NCBI RefSeq assembly: GCF_000429305.1
Contig: NZ_AUBP01000012.1
Span: 1 to 64,000 of the forward strand
Direction: 5' to 3'
Source: Desulfovibrio inopinatus DSM 10711
GTDB taxonomy: Bacteria > Desulfobacterota > Desulfovibrionia > Desulfovibrionales > Desulfovibrionaceae
DNA: 64,000 bases
Of the stretch, positions 9,182 to 17,571 are shown piece by piece. The notes under the pieces are model-generated. The model was not told the origin of the DNA. It saw only the letters and a list, made by a program, of their open reading frames with translations, and ran no database searches. A program made the position numbers and the translations under genes. Within the stretch, counting starts at the first letter, position 1; each line of letters starts with the position of its first letter.

Positions 9182-10141
9182 ATGACTCCGAGCGATATTC
9201 TTTTAGAATCAGGAACGAATGAGCTGGAAATCATCGAATTTCTCATCAAAGAAATCGATGACGAGGGAAAAGAACACACAGGCCATTACGGCGTCAATGT
9301 CGCCAAAGTTCTCGAAATCATTCGACTCCCCCGTGTCACAGCCTTGCCAGGGCATTTTCATCCAGCCGTTATGGGTACGTTCAATATGCGCAATAACATC
9401 ATTGCGCTTATCGACTTATGCGCCTGGTTGGGAAAAACGCCGGTGGAAACCGATACTCCCAAAGTCATTGTCACGGAGTTCAACCGTGTAGTGAACGCGT
9501 TTCTCGTTTCCGGAGTGACGCGCATCTACCGCTTGAGTTGGGAACGTATCGAGCCACCGGACATCAATATGCAAACCTACGCCGAGGGATGTATCACCGG
9601 TGTGGTTCGTATGGAGGACCGGATTCTTTTTATTCTGGACATGGAAAAAATTATCGCTGACCTCAATCCCAATCTTGCTGTTGGAACGATCCCTCCCTCT
9701 CCGGAAACGTCCTCGGAAGCCGAAGTCCATTATAAAACGCTGATTGCCGACGACTCTTCGACAATTCGTCACATGATTGGCCATTCCCTGGAAACAGCCG
9801 GCTTTGAAGTGGAACGAACGATCAACGGCAAGATGGCATGGGATAAACTCATGGAGTGGAAAGAACGCGCAGTCCAAAACAACCGCCCGATCTCCGACTA
9901 TGTCCACCTTGTTGTTTCAGACATTGAAATGCCTGCCATGGATGGGCATACCTTAACCAAGAAGATCAAGGACGATCCCTTTCTCTCCAATATTCCGGTC
10001 ATTCTTTTTTCGTCGCTCATCACTGAAGGTTTGCGCCACAAAGGTGAATCAGTAGGAGCCGACGACCAGATATCCAAACCAGAACTTGCAGAAGTCGCTA
10101 TACGTGCCAAAATGTTGGCTGATAAACATTGGCCAACCTAA
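9182..10141 (+). CDS. cheV: CheV-type chemotaxis coupling protein (CheW-receiver)
   Basis: A cytoplasmic adaptor that couples chemoreceptors to the kinase CheA, with phosphorylation-dependent adaptation. The 319-residue chain has a CheW domain (about 12-160, 'YGVNVAKVLEII', 'VMGTFNMRNNIIALIDL', 'VEGC'-like 'YAEGCITGVVRM') and a receiver domain (about 186-315) with 'IADDSSTIR', the phospho-acceptor Asp247 in 'VVSDIEMPAMDGH' and the Lys in 'QISKPEL'. It stands alone, with no other che genes nearby. No clear Shine-Dalgarno is seen; the bases before the ATG are GAGAAGATGT. Confidence 0.93.
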   Translation: MTPSDILLESGTNELEIIEFLIKEIDDEGKEHTGHYGVNVAKVLEIIRLPRVTALPGHFHPAVMGTFNMRNNIIALIDLCAWLGKTPVETDTPKVIVTEFNRVVNAFLVSGVTRIYRLSWERIEPPDINMQTYAEGCITGVVRMEDRILFILDMEKIIADLNPNLAVGTIPPSPETSSEAEVHYKTLIADDSSTIRHMIGHSLETAGFEVERTINGKMAWDKLMEWKERAVQNNRPISDYVHLVVSDIEMPAMDGHTLTKKIKDDPFLSNIPVILFSSLITEGLRHKGESVGADDQISKPELAEVAIRAKMLADKHWPT

Positions 10142-10322
10142 CCTCACTATTTTCCTCAAGGCTTCCCTCATGAAGCCTTGAGGTCAAATCCATATTGCGT
10201 GTCCTGCCAATCCACAGAAAACGGATTGCACTGACAATGTGCCCTCCTCTTGGCAGAAACCAGGAAAGACCGTACACTTCCGTAACAATATACGTTTTCC
10301 TCTCTGCAACAAGGATGACCTC

Positions 10323-10874
10323 ATGCTTTTCATTGATCCGATTCATCGTGCATGTGTTTTTGGCCTTCTCTTTCTCGTCGCGATGACGGCATCATATTCG
10401 GATATCACATCACGCCGGATTCCCAATCTATTGACCTACCCCTCCATGCTTGTCTTTCTTCTTGTGCATTTCATTTTTGCTGGCGTATTCGGATTGAAAA
10501 CATCGGCGATTGGACTGGTTGCCGGGATGACGGTCTTGTTTTTTCCCTACCTGCTCCACGTCATGGGCGCTGGAGACGTCAAACTTATGGGCGTTGTTGG
10601 GGCAGCGTTGGGAACGTCTTGGCTTTTGACCGTCTTTATCTTCACCAGTTTGGCCGGTGGCGTCATTGCAATAATTTTTCTTATATTGCGTATGTTGTCT
10701 GCCAAACGCGAAAAGCTTCCTTTGTTTTTTCCTCATCTTGCTCCGTCCCAAAGTCGCGTCGACACATGGTTCGGTCGTTTTTGCTATGGGCCGGCCATCG
10801 GTCTTGGCGCCGTTGCAACCATGGCGTGGCAATATTGGGGAAAAGCCCCTATGGAGCTTTCCACCTTTTTTTAG
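10323..10874 (+). CDS. cpaA: Tad-type prepilin peptidase CpaA (A24 family)
   Basis: An inner-membrane aspartic peptidase of 183 residues that cleaves the leader from Flp-type prepilins. Both active-site Asp motifs are present: 'YSDITSRRIPN' near residue 24 and 'GAGDVKLMG' near residue 84. Several hydrophobic helices fill the rest. It lacks the N-terminal methylase region of PilD, as TadV/CpaA proteins do. The ATG at 10323 follows AAGGATGA. It begins a short set with cpaB and cpaC, but no Flp pilin gene was found in the window. Confidence 0.87.
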   Translation: MLFIDPIHRACVFGLLFLVAMTASYSDITSRRIPNLLTYPSMLVFLLVHFIFAGVFGLKTSAIGLVAGMTVLFFPYLLHVMGAGDVKLMGVVGAALGTSWLLTVFIFTSLAGGVIAIIFLILRMLSAKREKLPLFFPHLAPSQSRVDTWFGRFCYGPAIGLGAVATMAWQYWGKAPMELSTFF

Positions 10875-11022
10875 CACTCTTTTGCACACTCCTTGCAAAC
10901 TCCCCATCCAACGGACTTTGTGTCGAACATCCGACGCTATGTCCTGCGTTATACTGGGTTGACACTTCATCTCGTTGTTTCGGCGTTATAGACGACGCCG
11001 GGATCGCCAAGGAGGGTGGTTC

Positions 11023-11883
11023 GTGGCTAAATCACGTGCAGTCTTGCATCTTGTCCTGGCGCTCGTTCTGGCTCTTGGAGCGGGAGTCGTGACATTGTCA
11101 TGGCTCAAGAACGCCGGACAAAAGAAAGTCGAGGTAGAACAGGCCGCACCGACAGAAAAAGCGATCGATGTTGTTGTGGCTGCCGCACCGATTAAACGGG
11201 GCGAAAAACTGACAGAACAATTCCTCACGGTTGCGCCGTATTTTCCTCAAAGTGTTCCCGAAGGCGGTTTTACCGACATCAAAGACGCCATTGGTCGTGT
11301 CGCTGGAATCGGTCTGTCTCCACTTGACCCTGTCACGGAGAATAAACTCCTCCCGGAAGGCATCAAAGCGGGCAGTCTGGATGCATTCATCACACCAGGA
11401 AAACGGGCCATGGCCGTCAAGGGCAATAAAGTTCTCGGACTTTCCGGTTTGGTCGCTCCAGGCAACACTGTTGACGTTCTTATGACCGTCAATAATCCGG
11501 AAGACCCCAACAGCCGCATCACAAAAACGGTGTTGGAAAACATCCTCGTCATTGCCACCGGGCAGGAACTTGAAAAAAGCGAGTCCGGTCAAGTTTCTTC
11601 CGTTGATACATATACCCTGGAACTCACCCCCGAGGAATCAGAACAACTCGCTCTGGCCGCAACAGAAGGAACGATCCATTTTGCGCTCAGAAACCCTCAG
11701 GATCTCCAACAAGTTACAACGGAAGGCGCAGACATTGCAAAAACACTCGGCGCCTATCGGGGTGACGTAAAAATCGCCCAGAAAGAAACTCCTGAGGAAG
11801 CAACCAACGTTAAGGTCGAGGCACCGTCATTCGAGGCACAGTCGATCCGTGGAACGGAAGTCGAAACCATCACGTTACAATAG
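11023..11883 (+). CDS. cpaB: Flp pilus assembly protein CpaB (SAF domain)
   Basis: A periplasmic, membrane-anchored component of the Tad secretion system. The 286-residue protein has an N-terminal helix ('VLHLVLALVLALGAGVV'), a SAF domain starting about residue 40 ('VVVAAAPIKRGEKLTEQ'), and a C-terminal CpaB-type domain including 'MAVKGNKVLGLSGLVAPG' and 'VDVLMTV'. I chose the GTG at 11023, which has AAGGAGG 7 bases upstream; the frame runs further back but without a site. It precedes the secretin gene by 12 bases. Confidence 0.9.
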   Translation: MAKSRAVLHLVLALVLALGAGVVTLSWLKNAGQKKVEVEQAAPTEKAIDVVVAAAPIKRGEKLTEQFLTVAPYFPQSVPEGGFTDIKDAIGRVAGIGLSPLDPVTENKLLPEGIKAGSLDAFITPGKRAMAVKGNKVLGLSGLVAPGNTVDVLMTVNNPEDPNSRITKTVLENILVIATGQELEKSESGQVSSVDTYTLELTPEESEQLALAATEGTIHFALRNPQDLQQVTTEGADIAKTLGAYRGDVKIAQKETPEEATNVKVEAPSFEAQSIRGTEVETITLQ

Positions 11884-11895
11884 TGGGGAGCTGTC

Positions 11896-13458
11896 ATGAG
11901 CATACATACATACTCGAACCAAAGACCCCGACCGGCATGGATTCTCGTCTGCACGCTGCTTTTGTTTGTATCAGCCACACCGGCCCATGCGCAAAAAGCC
12001 GTTCATTCCATTCAGAACCCGCCGTCTCTCGATATTTCCATGGGGAAATCAATCATCCTCAAGTCACGAAAGACCCTGGGCCGAGTTTCTGTTGCCCAAC
12101 CGGAGATCGCCGACTTTGTACTGCTTTCCCCAACACAAGTGTATGTTACGGGCAAAGCTCCTGGTGTCACGAATTTGACTTTGTGGGATAAAAACGACCG
12201 CATCACGCAAATTTTCGACCTTGTTGTCGCACCGGACGTCGCACGACTTGAACGCATTATCCAGCAAGCACTGCCTGAAGAAGATGGGGTCAAAGTCATT
12301 GCGACCAATGATGCCATTGCGTTGTCCGGAACGGTACGCAATTCCAACAATTTGACCAAACTCGCGTCTTTGGCTGAAGTTTACGCTCCCAAAAAAGTTA
12401 TCAATTTGCTCAGTGTCGGTGGTGTCCAGCAAGTCATGCTTGAAGTTCGTGTTGCCGAAATGCAACGCAACCTTCTCAAGCGTATGAAGATGAACTTCAA
12501 CTACTTTTCGGAAGGAGACTTTCTGTTATCCATGCTCGGTGGCCTGACCACACCAGCAACGGAAGTCTTCGACATCGTCTCGGCCGTTCCCAACTATTTC
12601 TATGCTGAAGACAGTTCAGGAAATACCCTTCTGCCCTTGCAACAATACCAGGCCGGGCAGGTTACTCCGAACTCCATTAATCCGAGTATCTCAGCGCAAA
12701 GTGCCAATGCCGCCTTTCGAGTCAATACGAACTACGGCAATACCAACAATGGAACATGGACGGGTTTTATTGACATCCTCAAAGAAAACGGACTGGTCAA
12801 AATTCTGGCAAAGCCAACGCTCGTTTGCCTGAGTGGTGAGACGGCCAAGTTTCTGGCAGGTGGTGAAATTCCTGTTCCCATTCCGCAAGGATTTGGCACA
12901 ATTTCCATCGAGTACAAACCGTTTGGCGTCGGCCTGCAATTTACCCCGACTGTCCTGACGGATTCACGTATTTCCATGAAAATCAGTCCTGAAGTCTCGG
13001 AACTGGATTACAACAACACCATCACATTGAATGGAAATATCATTCCCGGTCTTAATACACGGCGTGCGTCAAGCGTTGTCGAAATGAACGACGGGCAAAC
13101 GTTCGCACTGGCTGGGCTCATCAAGGAAACCGGTCGTGATGCGGCCAGCCGTTTTCCCGTACTCGGTGATGTCCCCGTCCTTGGTATGCTCTTCAAGAGT
13201 AACGAATTCCAGGAAAACGAAACCGAGCTTGTCATTGTTGCAACGGTTCATCTGGTTCAGCCTGGCTATAAAAAAGATATCAAACTTCCAACGGATGACT
13301 TCAGAACACCGAATGATCTTGAATTTTACCTTGGTATTCCGACGGAAGAGCCGACGATTCTGGCCGAAACATTGAAGACGGCCGGCCTGGGTGGCAAAAA
13401 AGCAGGGATGTCCGGAGAATTCGGTCATGCCGTCCCTACCATGCCCCGCAATTTCTAG
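11896..13458 (+). CDS. cpaC: Tad outer-membrane secretin CpaC/RcpA
   Basis: This protein forms the outer-membrane pore for Flp pilus export. It has 520 residues: a signal peptide ending near 'ATPAHAQ', the N0-like 'GKSIILKS..LGRVSVAQPEIAD' pilus-secretin domain (about 45-110), a BON-like segment (about 115-180), and a C-terminal secretin domain with 'ILAKPTLVCLSGETAKFLAGGEIPVP' split around Gly and the typical 'ALAGLIKET..R.PVLGDVPVLGMLF'. The start has GGGGAGCTGTC before the ATG. The operon continues with a lipoprotein. Confidence 0.92.
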   Translation: MSIHTYSNQRPRPAWILVCTLLLFVSATPAHAQKAVHSIQNPPSLDISMGKSIILKSRKTLGRVSVAQPEIADFVLLSPTQVYVTGKAPGVTNLTLWDKNDRITQIFDLVVAPDVARLERIIQQALPEEDGVKVIATNDAIALSGTVRNSNNLTKLASLAEVYAPKKVINLLSVGGVQQVMLEVRVAEMQRNLLKRMKMNFNYFSEGDFLLSMLGGLTTPATEVFDIVSAVPNYFYAEDSSGNTLLPLQQYQAGQVTPNSINPSISAQSANAAFRVNTNYGNTNNGTWTGFIDILKENGLVKILAKPTLVCLSGETAKFLAGGEIPVPIPQGFGTISIEYKPFGVGLQFTPTVLTDSRISMKISPEVSELDYNNTITLNGNIIPGLNTRRASSVVEMNDGQTFALAGLIKETGRDAASRFPVLGDVPVLGMLFKSNEFQENETELVIVATVHLVQPGYKKDIKLPTDDFRTPNDLEFYLGIPTEEPTILAETLKTAGLGGKKAGMSGEFGHAVPTMPRNF

Positions 13459-13473
13459 CCACGAGGATCTGTC

Positions 13474-13752
13474 ATGAAAACAACGCTTATTCTCTGCTCT
13501 CTTGCTCTGCTTGTTATGACTGCCGGTTGCGCTGATGAACAACGCCTCCATTGGCGAGCCGGAGAGGCTTACCACGAGGCCTTTACATCCCAAATCGTCA
13601 ATCCAGCTCCATCGGCCATGTATGCCCAAGTGAACGGGATGGATGGTGTGAAAGGGATGAACGCCGTCAAGAAGTATCAGTTTGGCGAGGAAAAAAAGAA
13701 AGACGGTGTTCTTGAGTCCATGGTGGAACTCATGAGCAAACGGAAGGAATAG
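13474..13752 (+). CDS. small lipoprotein linked to the Tad genes
   Basis: A 92-residue protein with a lipoprotein signal peptide (lipobox MTAGC, lipidated Cys near residue 19), then a charged region with 'GMDGVKGMNAVKKYQFG' and a Lys/Glu-rich end. It starts 15 bases after cpaC and ends the unit before the terminator, so it probably helps secretin assembly or targeting as a pilotin-like protein. That role is inferred from position only. Confidence 0.65.
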   Translation: MKTTLILCSLALLVMTAGCADEQRLHWRAGEAYHEAFTSQIVNPAPSAMYAQVNGMDGVKGMNAVKKYQFGEEKKKDGVLESMVELMSKRKE

Positions 13753-13776
13753 CCTTCAAACCAATTGAAATATCAG

Positions 13777-13809
13777 CACGCGTACCGGCTATCGGTACGC
13801 GTGTTTTTT
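13777..13809 (+). terminator. strong terminator closing the Tad fragment
   Basis: An 11-bp perfect GC-rich stem (CACGCGTACCG at 13777-13787 and CGGTACGCGTG at 13793-13803) with a 5-base loop and six Ts. It shows that the Tad transcript stops here without tadA, tadB, tadC or tadZ. Confidence 0.94.
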
Positions 13810-13964
13810 GGGGCTCACGACATTTCAGCAAGATACTGCGTCATCAACAATAATCAAACGTCTACAAAACGAAAGACATACTCCAACCCCTCTATTTTGT
13901 AGCTAAAAATAATTTGGCACACTTCCTGATACTCTCTTTGCAAGACGAGACGCAGGAGGGCGCC

Positions 13965-14102
13965 ATGTATGAATTTATCAAGTTTGCGTGGAGTTTTTGC
14001 AGCTCATTGGCGCTTATCTATCTCATAATCAAGTGGTTTCTGTTCGAACCGTATACGACTCGCGCCATGCTCGCACAAATCCTCTCCATCTTTATAACGT
14101 AA
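13965..14102 (+). CDS. 45-residue single-helix membrane peptide
   Basis: A short gene starting at the ATG at 13965 with AGGAGG 5-6 bases upstream. The product is mostly one hydrophobic helix (about residues 5-27, 'FAWSFCSSLALIYLIIKWF') with a short polar tail. It sits alone between two strong terminators, so it must have its own promoter in the AT-rich stretch 13810-13950. No family is recognised. The good ribosome binding site and isolated unit argue for a real gene. Confidence 0.5.
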   Translation: MYEFIKFAWSFCSSLALIYLIIKWFLFEPYTTRAMLAQILSIFIT

Positions 14103-14146
14103 TTTTCCCGTCCGCGACATCAATCCTTGCACAGGCTTCGCAATAC

Positions 14147-14197
14147 ATGCATACAAAAAAACGGGAGTTCGTATACTCCCGTTTTTTTTGTATGCAT
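14147..14197. terminator. bidirectional terminator
   Basis: A long inverted repeat: ATGCATAC, seven As, CGGGAGT, a 6-base loop, ACTCCCG, eight Ts, GTATGCAT. It can end transcription from the small peptide gene on the plus strand and from the DUF523 gene on the minus strand. Confidence 0.92.
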
Positions 14198-14236
14198 TTC
14201 ATCAGCATAAATGCGCTACAAGAATTCAACACAATA

Positions 14237-14692
14237 TCACGCATCTTCATCCCATCCCCATATGACTTCCAAATCATCTTCGGTGATGGTTTCAATACCA
14301 AATTCTACAAGCATCTCAGCAAACACACCATTTCCCGGTATAAGTCGACCGGAAAATGATCCGTCGTACACGACGCCTTTTCCGCATGAAGGGGACCGTG
14401 ATTTGACCACTGCCCGGGAACAACCGGCGTCCAAGGCCATATCCAAAGCTTTTTTCGCTCCCTCTTTGTACGCATCGGTCAGATCTAGTCCATCATGCGT
14501 TATAACACGATCGCCAGAAATTTCGCAGGCTGGTCTGGGAATGGACAGGCCACCTAATACCTCGGGGCATACGGCCAACACTTGCCCTTTGTCGACAAGC
14601 TCCTTGACCAAAGGATGTAGGCTCGCTTCTCCGTTGTAGCGACATGCCTCTCCAATAAGGCAGGCACTGACGACATACATAGTTTTTTCCAT
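14237..14692 (-). CDS. DUF523 family protein
   Basis: A 151-residue cytoplasmic protein of the DUF523 (YbbK-like) family. Diagnostic motifs are 'VSACLIGEACRYNG', 'CPEVLGGL' and 'KSRSPSCGKG', which place several conserved Cys residues that may bind metal or act in catalysis. The biochemical role is not known to me. The ATG at 14692 has AAGGATCACCAGG in front; a second ATG four codons later is also possible. It is transcribed alone. Confidence 0.85.
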   Translation of the reverse strand: MEKTMYVVSACLIGEACRYNGEASLHPLVKELVDKGQVLAVCPEVLGGLSIPRPACEISGDRVITHDGLDLTDAYKEGAKKALDMALDAGCSRAVVKSRSPSCGKGVVYDGSFSGRLIPGNGVFAEMLVEFGIETITEDDLEVIWGWDEDA

Positions 14693-15084
14693 CCTGGTGA
14701 TCCTTATGATAAAGCTCGTAGGACATCATAACAGCAAACAACAAAAACTCTATTCAGCACGCTCTCACAATGTGTTGGCATAATTAAATAATATCAATAT
14801 TCAAAACACAATAGATGTGACATTTCTATGACACAAGAAATGACAATGAGAACGCATAGCAAAATATTCGTGCACCAATAATAAACACATGCTCATCAGC
14901 AATCCATGCAATCTTTATCAAAAACAGATCAAGCTAAAACCAAATGCAATGCACAATATGCATGATTGACCTTATTATGCACGACAAGTAGATTATCATG
15001 GCTACAAAAGTATTTATCTGCGTATACACAGAACAAGAAAAAAACTTCATTCGTCACGACACACGATATTGAATACGATTGATA
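14693..15084. other. AT-rich intergenic stretch
   Basis: About 390 bases with no credible gene on either strand. It should hold the DUF523 promoter on the minus strand. There is one near-perfect inverted repeat at 14818-14845 (TGACATTTCT, 8 bases, AGAAATGACA), which could be an operator. Nothing else stands out. Confidence 0.6.
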
Positions 15085-15597
15085 TTATTTTCGTTCTGTA
15101 CTTTTGTCTGGCGTCCAAAGCTTGAACGTAGACGATTTGTTCGGTTGCTTGTCGGCAACTTTAATTCCATAGCTATTCATTTCGAGCGGAAGACGAAACG
15201 TTGCCGTGCCAATATTTCCCGGAACGAGCGCATCAAAAAGAAACATTTCACACTGGCCATCACGTGCAAGGTTTCCAAGCTCATCTTTTTCATAAATACA
15301 TACTCGTAATTCAGGAATTTTCTTCTGGCTGGAAAAAACGGCATCAAGGCCCATAGGCGGTTTCTTCAAGAGTTCAGCAACAATTTTGACACTTTTATAC
15401 GGCACTTGCTTTAAGACAGCCTGTGAACCATCGTTCACAAATTTTTCTTCGCTTTGTTCTGTTTCTTTAATTGCAGTAACCTTGATGAAGTCATTCTGTA
15501 GAATTTCCATCTCCTCCTTGCTTGGCGGCGTGGCAAAAGCCAACGTACCACACAAGAACAAGGCCACCGCGAGCATGAGACATATCGGTCCTTTCAT
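15085..15597 (-). CDS. exported protein of unknown function
   Basis: A 170-residue protein with a clear signal peptide (MKGP then a hydrophobic core ending near 'LAFATPP'). The mature part is mixed alpha/beta with 'VPYKSVKIVAELLKKPP' and 'ELRVCIYEKDELGN'. I know no family. The ATG at 15597 has TTGGAG 6-7 bases upstream; the TTG four codons earlier is less likely because it overlaps that site. The preceding gene ends 46 bases upstream, so the two probably form an operon. Confidence 0.6.
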   Translation of the reverse strand: MKGPICLMLAVALFLCGTLAFATPPSKEEMEILQNDFIKVTAIKETEQSEEKFVNDGSQAVLKQVPYKSVKIVAELLKKPPMGLDAVFSSQKKIPELRVCIYEKDELGNLARDGQCEMFLFDALVPGNIGTATFRLPLEMNSYGIKVADKQPNKSSTFKLWTPDKSTERK

Positions 15598-15643
15598 GGC
15601 ATTCTCCAAAGCAGCTGTTTCCCAGCATCAGACAAGCCGGGGC

Positions 15644-16597
15644 TCAAGACATGAAGGTATCTTTAATTTTTTTGAACAGTAAAAGCAGAAGGGATTCTGG
15701 TACAGCATTACCGTCTATGGTCAAATTGACAAGTCGCGCCACCATATTCTTTTTCGGCGTCAACGTCGGCCGAATCTCAAGAATATGACAGTGTCGTCTG
15801 CCGATATGATTTTCTACGGTATTCAATCGAAGAATCCACCGGATATCACGTCTTTCCCATTGCAGGGAAAACGTTTTCTTACCATCGCGGTTTCTTTCAA
15901 TGCCGCGCATGAATTCTTTAAGATTAAAATGCTTATTCTTATCAGCAACACCGAGGAATTCATTTTTTTCTGACCGGATGACAAGAGGCAGGCACATGAT
16001 GTAATCAGGCGGCGTTGTCGGTGAGCCCGACTGAGAATTCACATAATCCATAAACATGCGCGTCAGCGCATCACGATCGTTTTGAAGTTCGCGCAGAGTG
16101 ACTTCGAAATGGTGAATTTTTTGTTTATACGCGAATTCGAGTTCCCGTTTTTGACGCTTCAGCACACCAACCTCGTTGCGAAGCTCGTCAATATCGAGGC
16201 TCAAACGATTTTGGTCATCCAACAGCCCGGTCATTGTATCGAGAACGCCAGTAAGCTGCCGGACGATCTGTCCTTGCCGGTCTGCGTCTTCACCTTCCAC
16301 ATCAATGGGAGGAAGAAAATCCGTGTCTGAAGCGGTTTTCTTGGACAACGTATCGTATTTGAAGTGGAGTTCCTGTTTCATGGCATCAAAAGACCCGTCG
16401 CGGCTTGTCATGGCGCCGTTCTCCAGAAATAGGGTTCGACGACGGGGCTGGTCGCAGGTGTTATCCAATGCGCCCCATTGAGTATTAGAGGCGTTATACA
16501 ACGTTGTCCAGTCTTTTATGTTTTGCAACGACATTGTTGTCATGTCATCTTGCAGCATGTTGCGAAGTATGATTTGAAACGCCCCATACGTTTCCAA
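15644..16597 (-). CDS. coiled-coil protein of unknown function
   Basis: A cytoplasmic protein of up to 317 residues. Its middle (about 105-195) is strongly predicted coiled coil by eye ('LDDQNRLSLDIDELRNEVGV', 'FEVTLRELQNDRDALTRMF'), followed by a beta-rich C-terminal region with many basic residues ('ERRDIRWILRLN'). No family recognised. The frame opens with TTG at 16597, which has no ribosome binding site; ATG codons at 16558, 16543 or 16534 are more probable starts. It is divergent from the GldA-type ABC gene. Confidence 0.55.
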   Translation of the reverse strand: METYGAFQIILRNMLQDDMTTMSLQNIKDWTTLYNASNTQWGALDNTCDQPRRRTLFLENGAMTSRDGSFDAMKQELHFKYDTLSKKTASDTDFLPPIDVEGEDADRQGQIVRQLTGVLDTMTGLLDDQNRLSLDIDELRNEVGVLKRQKRELEFAYKQKIHHFEVTLRELQNDRDALTRMFMDYVNSQSGSPTTPPDYIMCLPLVIRSEKNEFLGVADKNKHFNLKEFMRGIERNRDGKKTFSLQWERRDIRWILRLNTVENHIGRRHCHILEIRPTLTPKKNMVARLVNLTIDGNAVPESLLLLLFKKIKDTFMS

Positions 16598-16611
16598 AAA
16601 GGGAGAGTCAC

Positions 16612-17562
16612 ATGATTGAAGCCGAACATTTGAGCATGAACTACGGTCCGGTCAACGCATTGGATGATGCCGGGTTCGTCGTTCAAAAGGGGCAAATCCT
16701 CGGTCTTCTCGGCCCCAACGGCGCCGGAAAATCGACCATCATGAAGATCTTGACCACGTATTTGCATCCAACCAAAGGGACAGCTCGAATCTGCGGATTC
16801 GATATTCTGAAAAACCCTCTTGAGGTCCGCAAACGCATCGGTTACCTGCCAGAGAACCTTCCTCTCTATCTCGGTATGGAGGTCGGGGAATATCTTGACT
16901 TCGTGGCCGAAGCACGTGGACTCCGCGGAGCCGATAAACGCCTGCGCATTCGTTGGGTGTTAGACCACACGGGTCTTGGTCCCATGCTGCACCGACCGAT
17001 TATCGAATTATCAAAAGGCTACAGACAACGTACGGCCCTTGCCCAGGCATTGGTGCACGATCCTGAAGTCGTCATTCTCGATGAACCGACAACCGGGCTC
17101 GATCCACATCAAATTTTGGATATCCGGCGTCTCATTTCCGAGCTGGCCAAGGATAAAACCGTTATTTTTTCCACCCATATTCTCCAAGAAGTGGAAGCCA
17201 TTGCTGAACGCGTTGTCATCATTGCCGATGGCCGCATCAAGGCTGACGGTCCTATCGAAGAACTTGCGGCCAAAGCAGAAGTTCAGGAAGAGGTCAATGT
17301 CCTTTTACTTGGTCCACCACAACATTTCGAACCGAGCCTCTCTGCACTCGACGGAGTGACCAAAATCCGCCAGGAGCACGCTCCACAAGGCTTTTCTCGA
17401 TTCATTCTGTCATGCGACAATGCCATGGCTCAAACAGCCTCTATTTACAGTCTTGCCGTCGCCCAAAACTGGGAGCTTGCCGAACTGGCACAGAACACAC
17501 CGTCTCTTGAAGCGATCTTTCTTGCCCTGACCAAGGCTGAAAACCCTCTTCTCGAAGCCTAG
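16612..17562 (+). CDS. ABC transporter ATP-binding protein, GldA type
   Basis: The ATPase of a gliding/export-type ABC system (316 residues). Walker A is 'GPNGAGKST' (about 34-42), the region after the Q-loop reads 'GYLPENLPLYLGMEV' as in GldA proteins, the signature is 'LSKGYRQR', and Walker B is 'VVILDEPTTGLDP'. The H-loop is 'FSTHIL'. A C-terminal extension of about 95 residues is typical of the family. GGGAGAG precedes the ATG. The next gene starts 9 bases after its stop and encodes the permease, so both act together at the inner membrane. Confidence 0.92.
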   Translation: MIEAEHLSMNYGPVNALDDAGFVVQKGQILGLLGPNGAGKSTIMKILTTYLHPTKGTARICGFDILKNPLEVRKRIGYLPENLPLYLGMEVGEYLDFVAEARGLRGADKRLRIRWVLDHTGLGPMLHRPIIELSKGYRQRTALAQALVHDPEVVILDEPTTGLDPHQILDIRRLISELAKDKTVIFSTHILQEVEAIAERVVIIADGRIKADGPIEELAAKAEVQEEVNVLLLGPPQHFEPSLSALDGVTKIRQEHAPQGFSRFILSCDNAMAQTASIYSLAVAQNWELAELAQNTPSLEAIFLALTKAENPLLEA

Positions 17563-17571
17563 GAGTACCTC

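Noticed and set aside
10959-10992. TTGACA followed by TATAGA before cpaB as a promoter
   Set aside because: The spacing is 22 bases, too long for a sigma70 promoter.
9064-14830. TGTGACATTT occurring both near 9065 and near 14816
   Set aside because: Only a CRP half-site-like word shared twice; flanks differ and chance occurrence is plausible.
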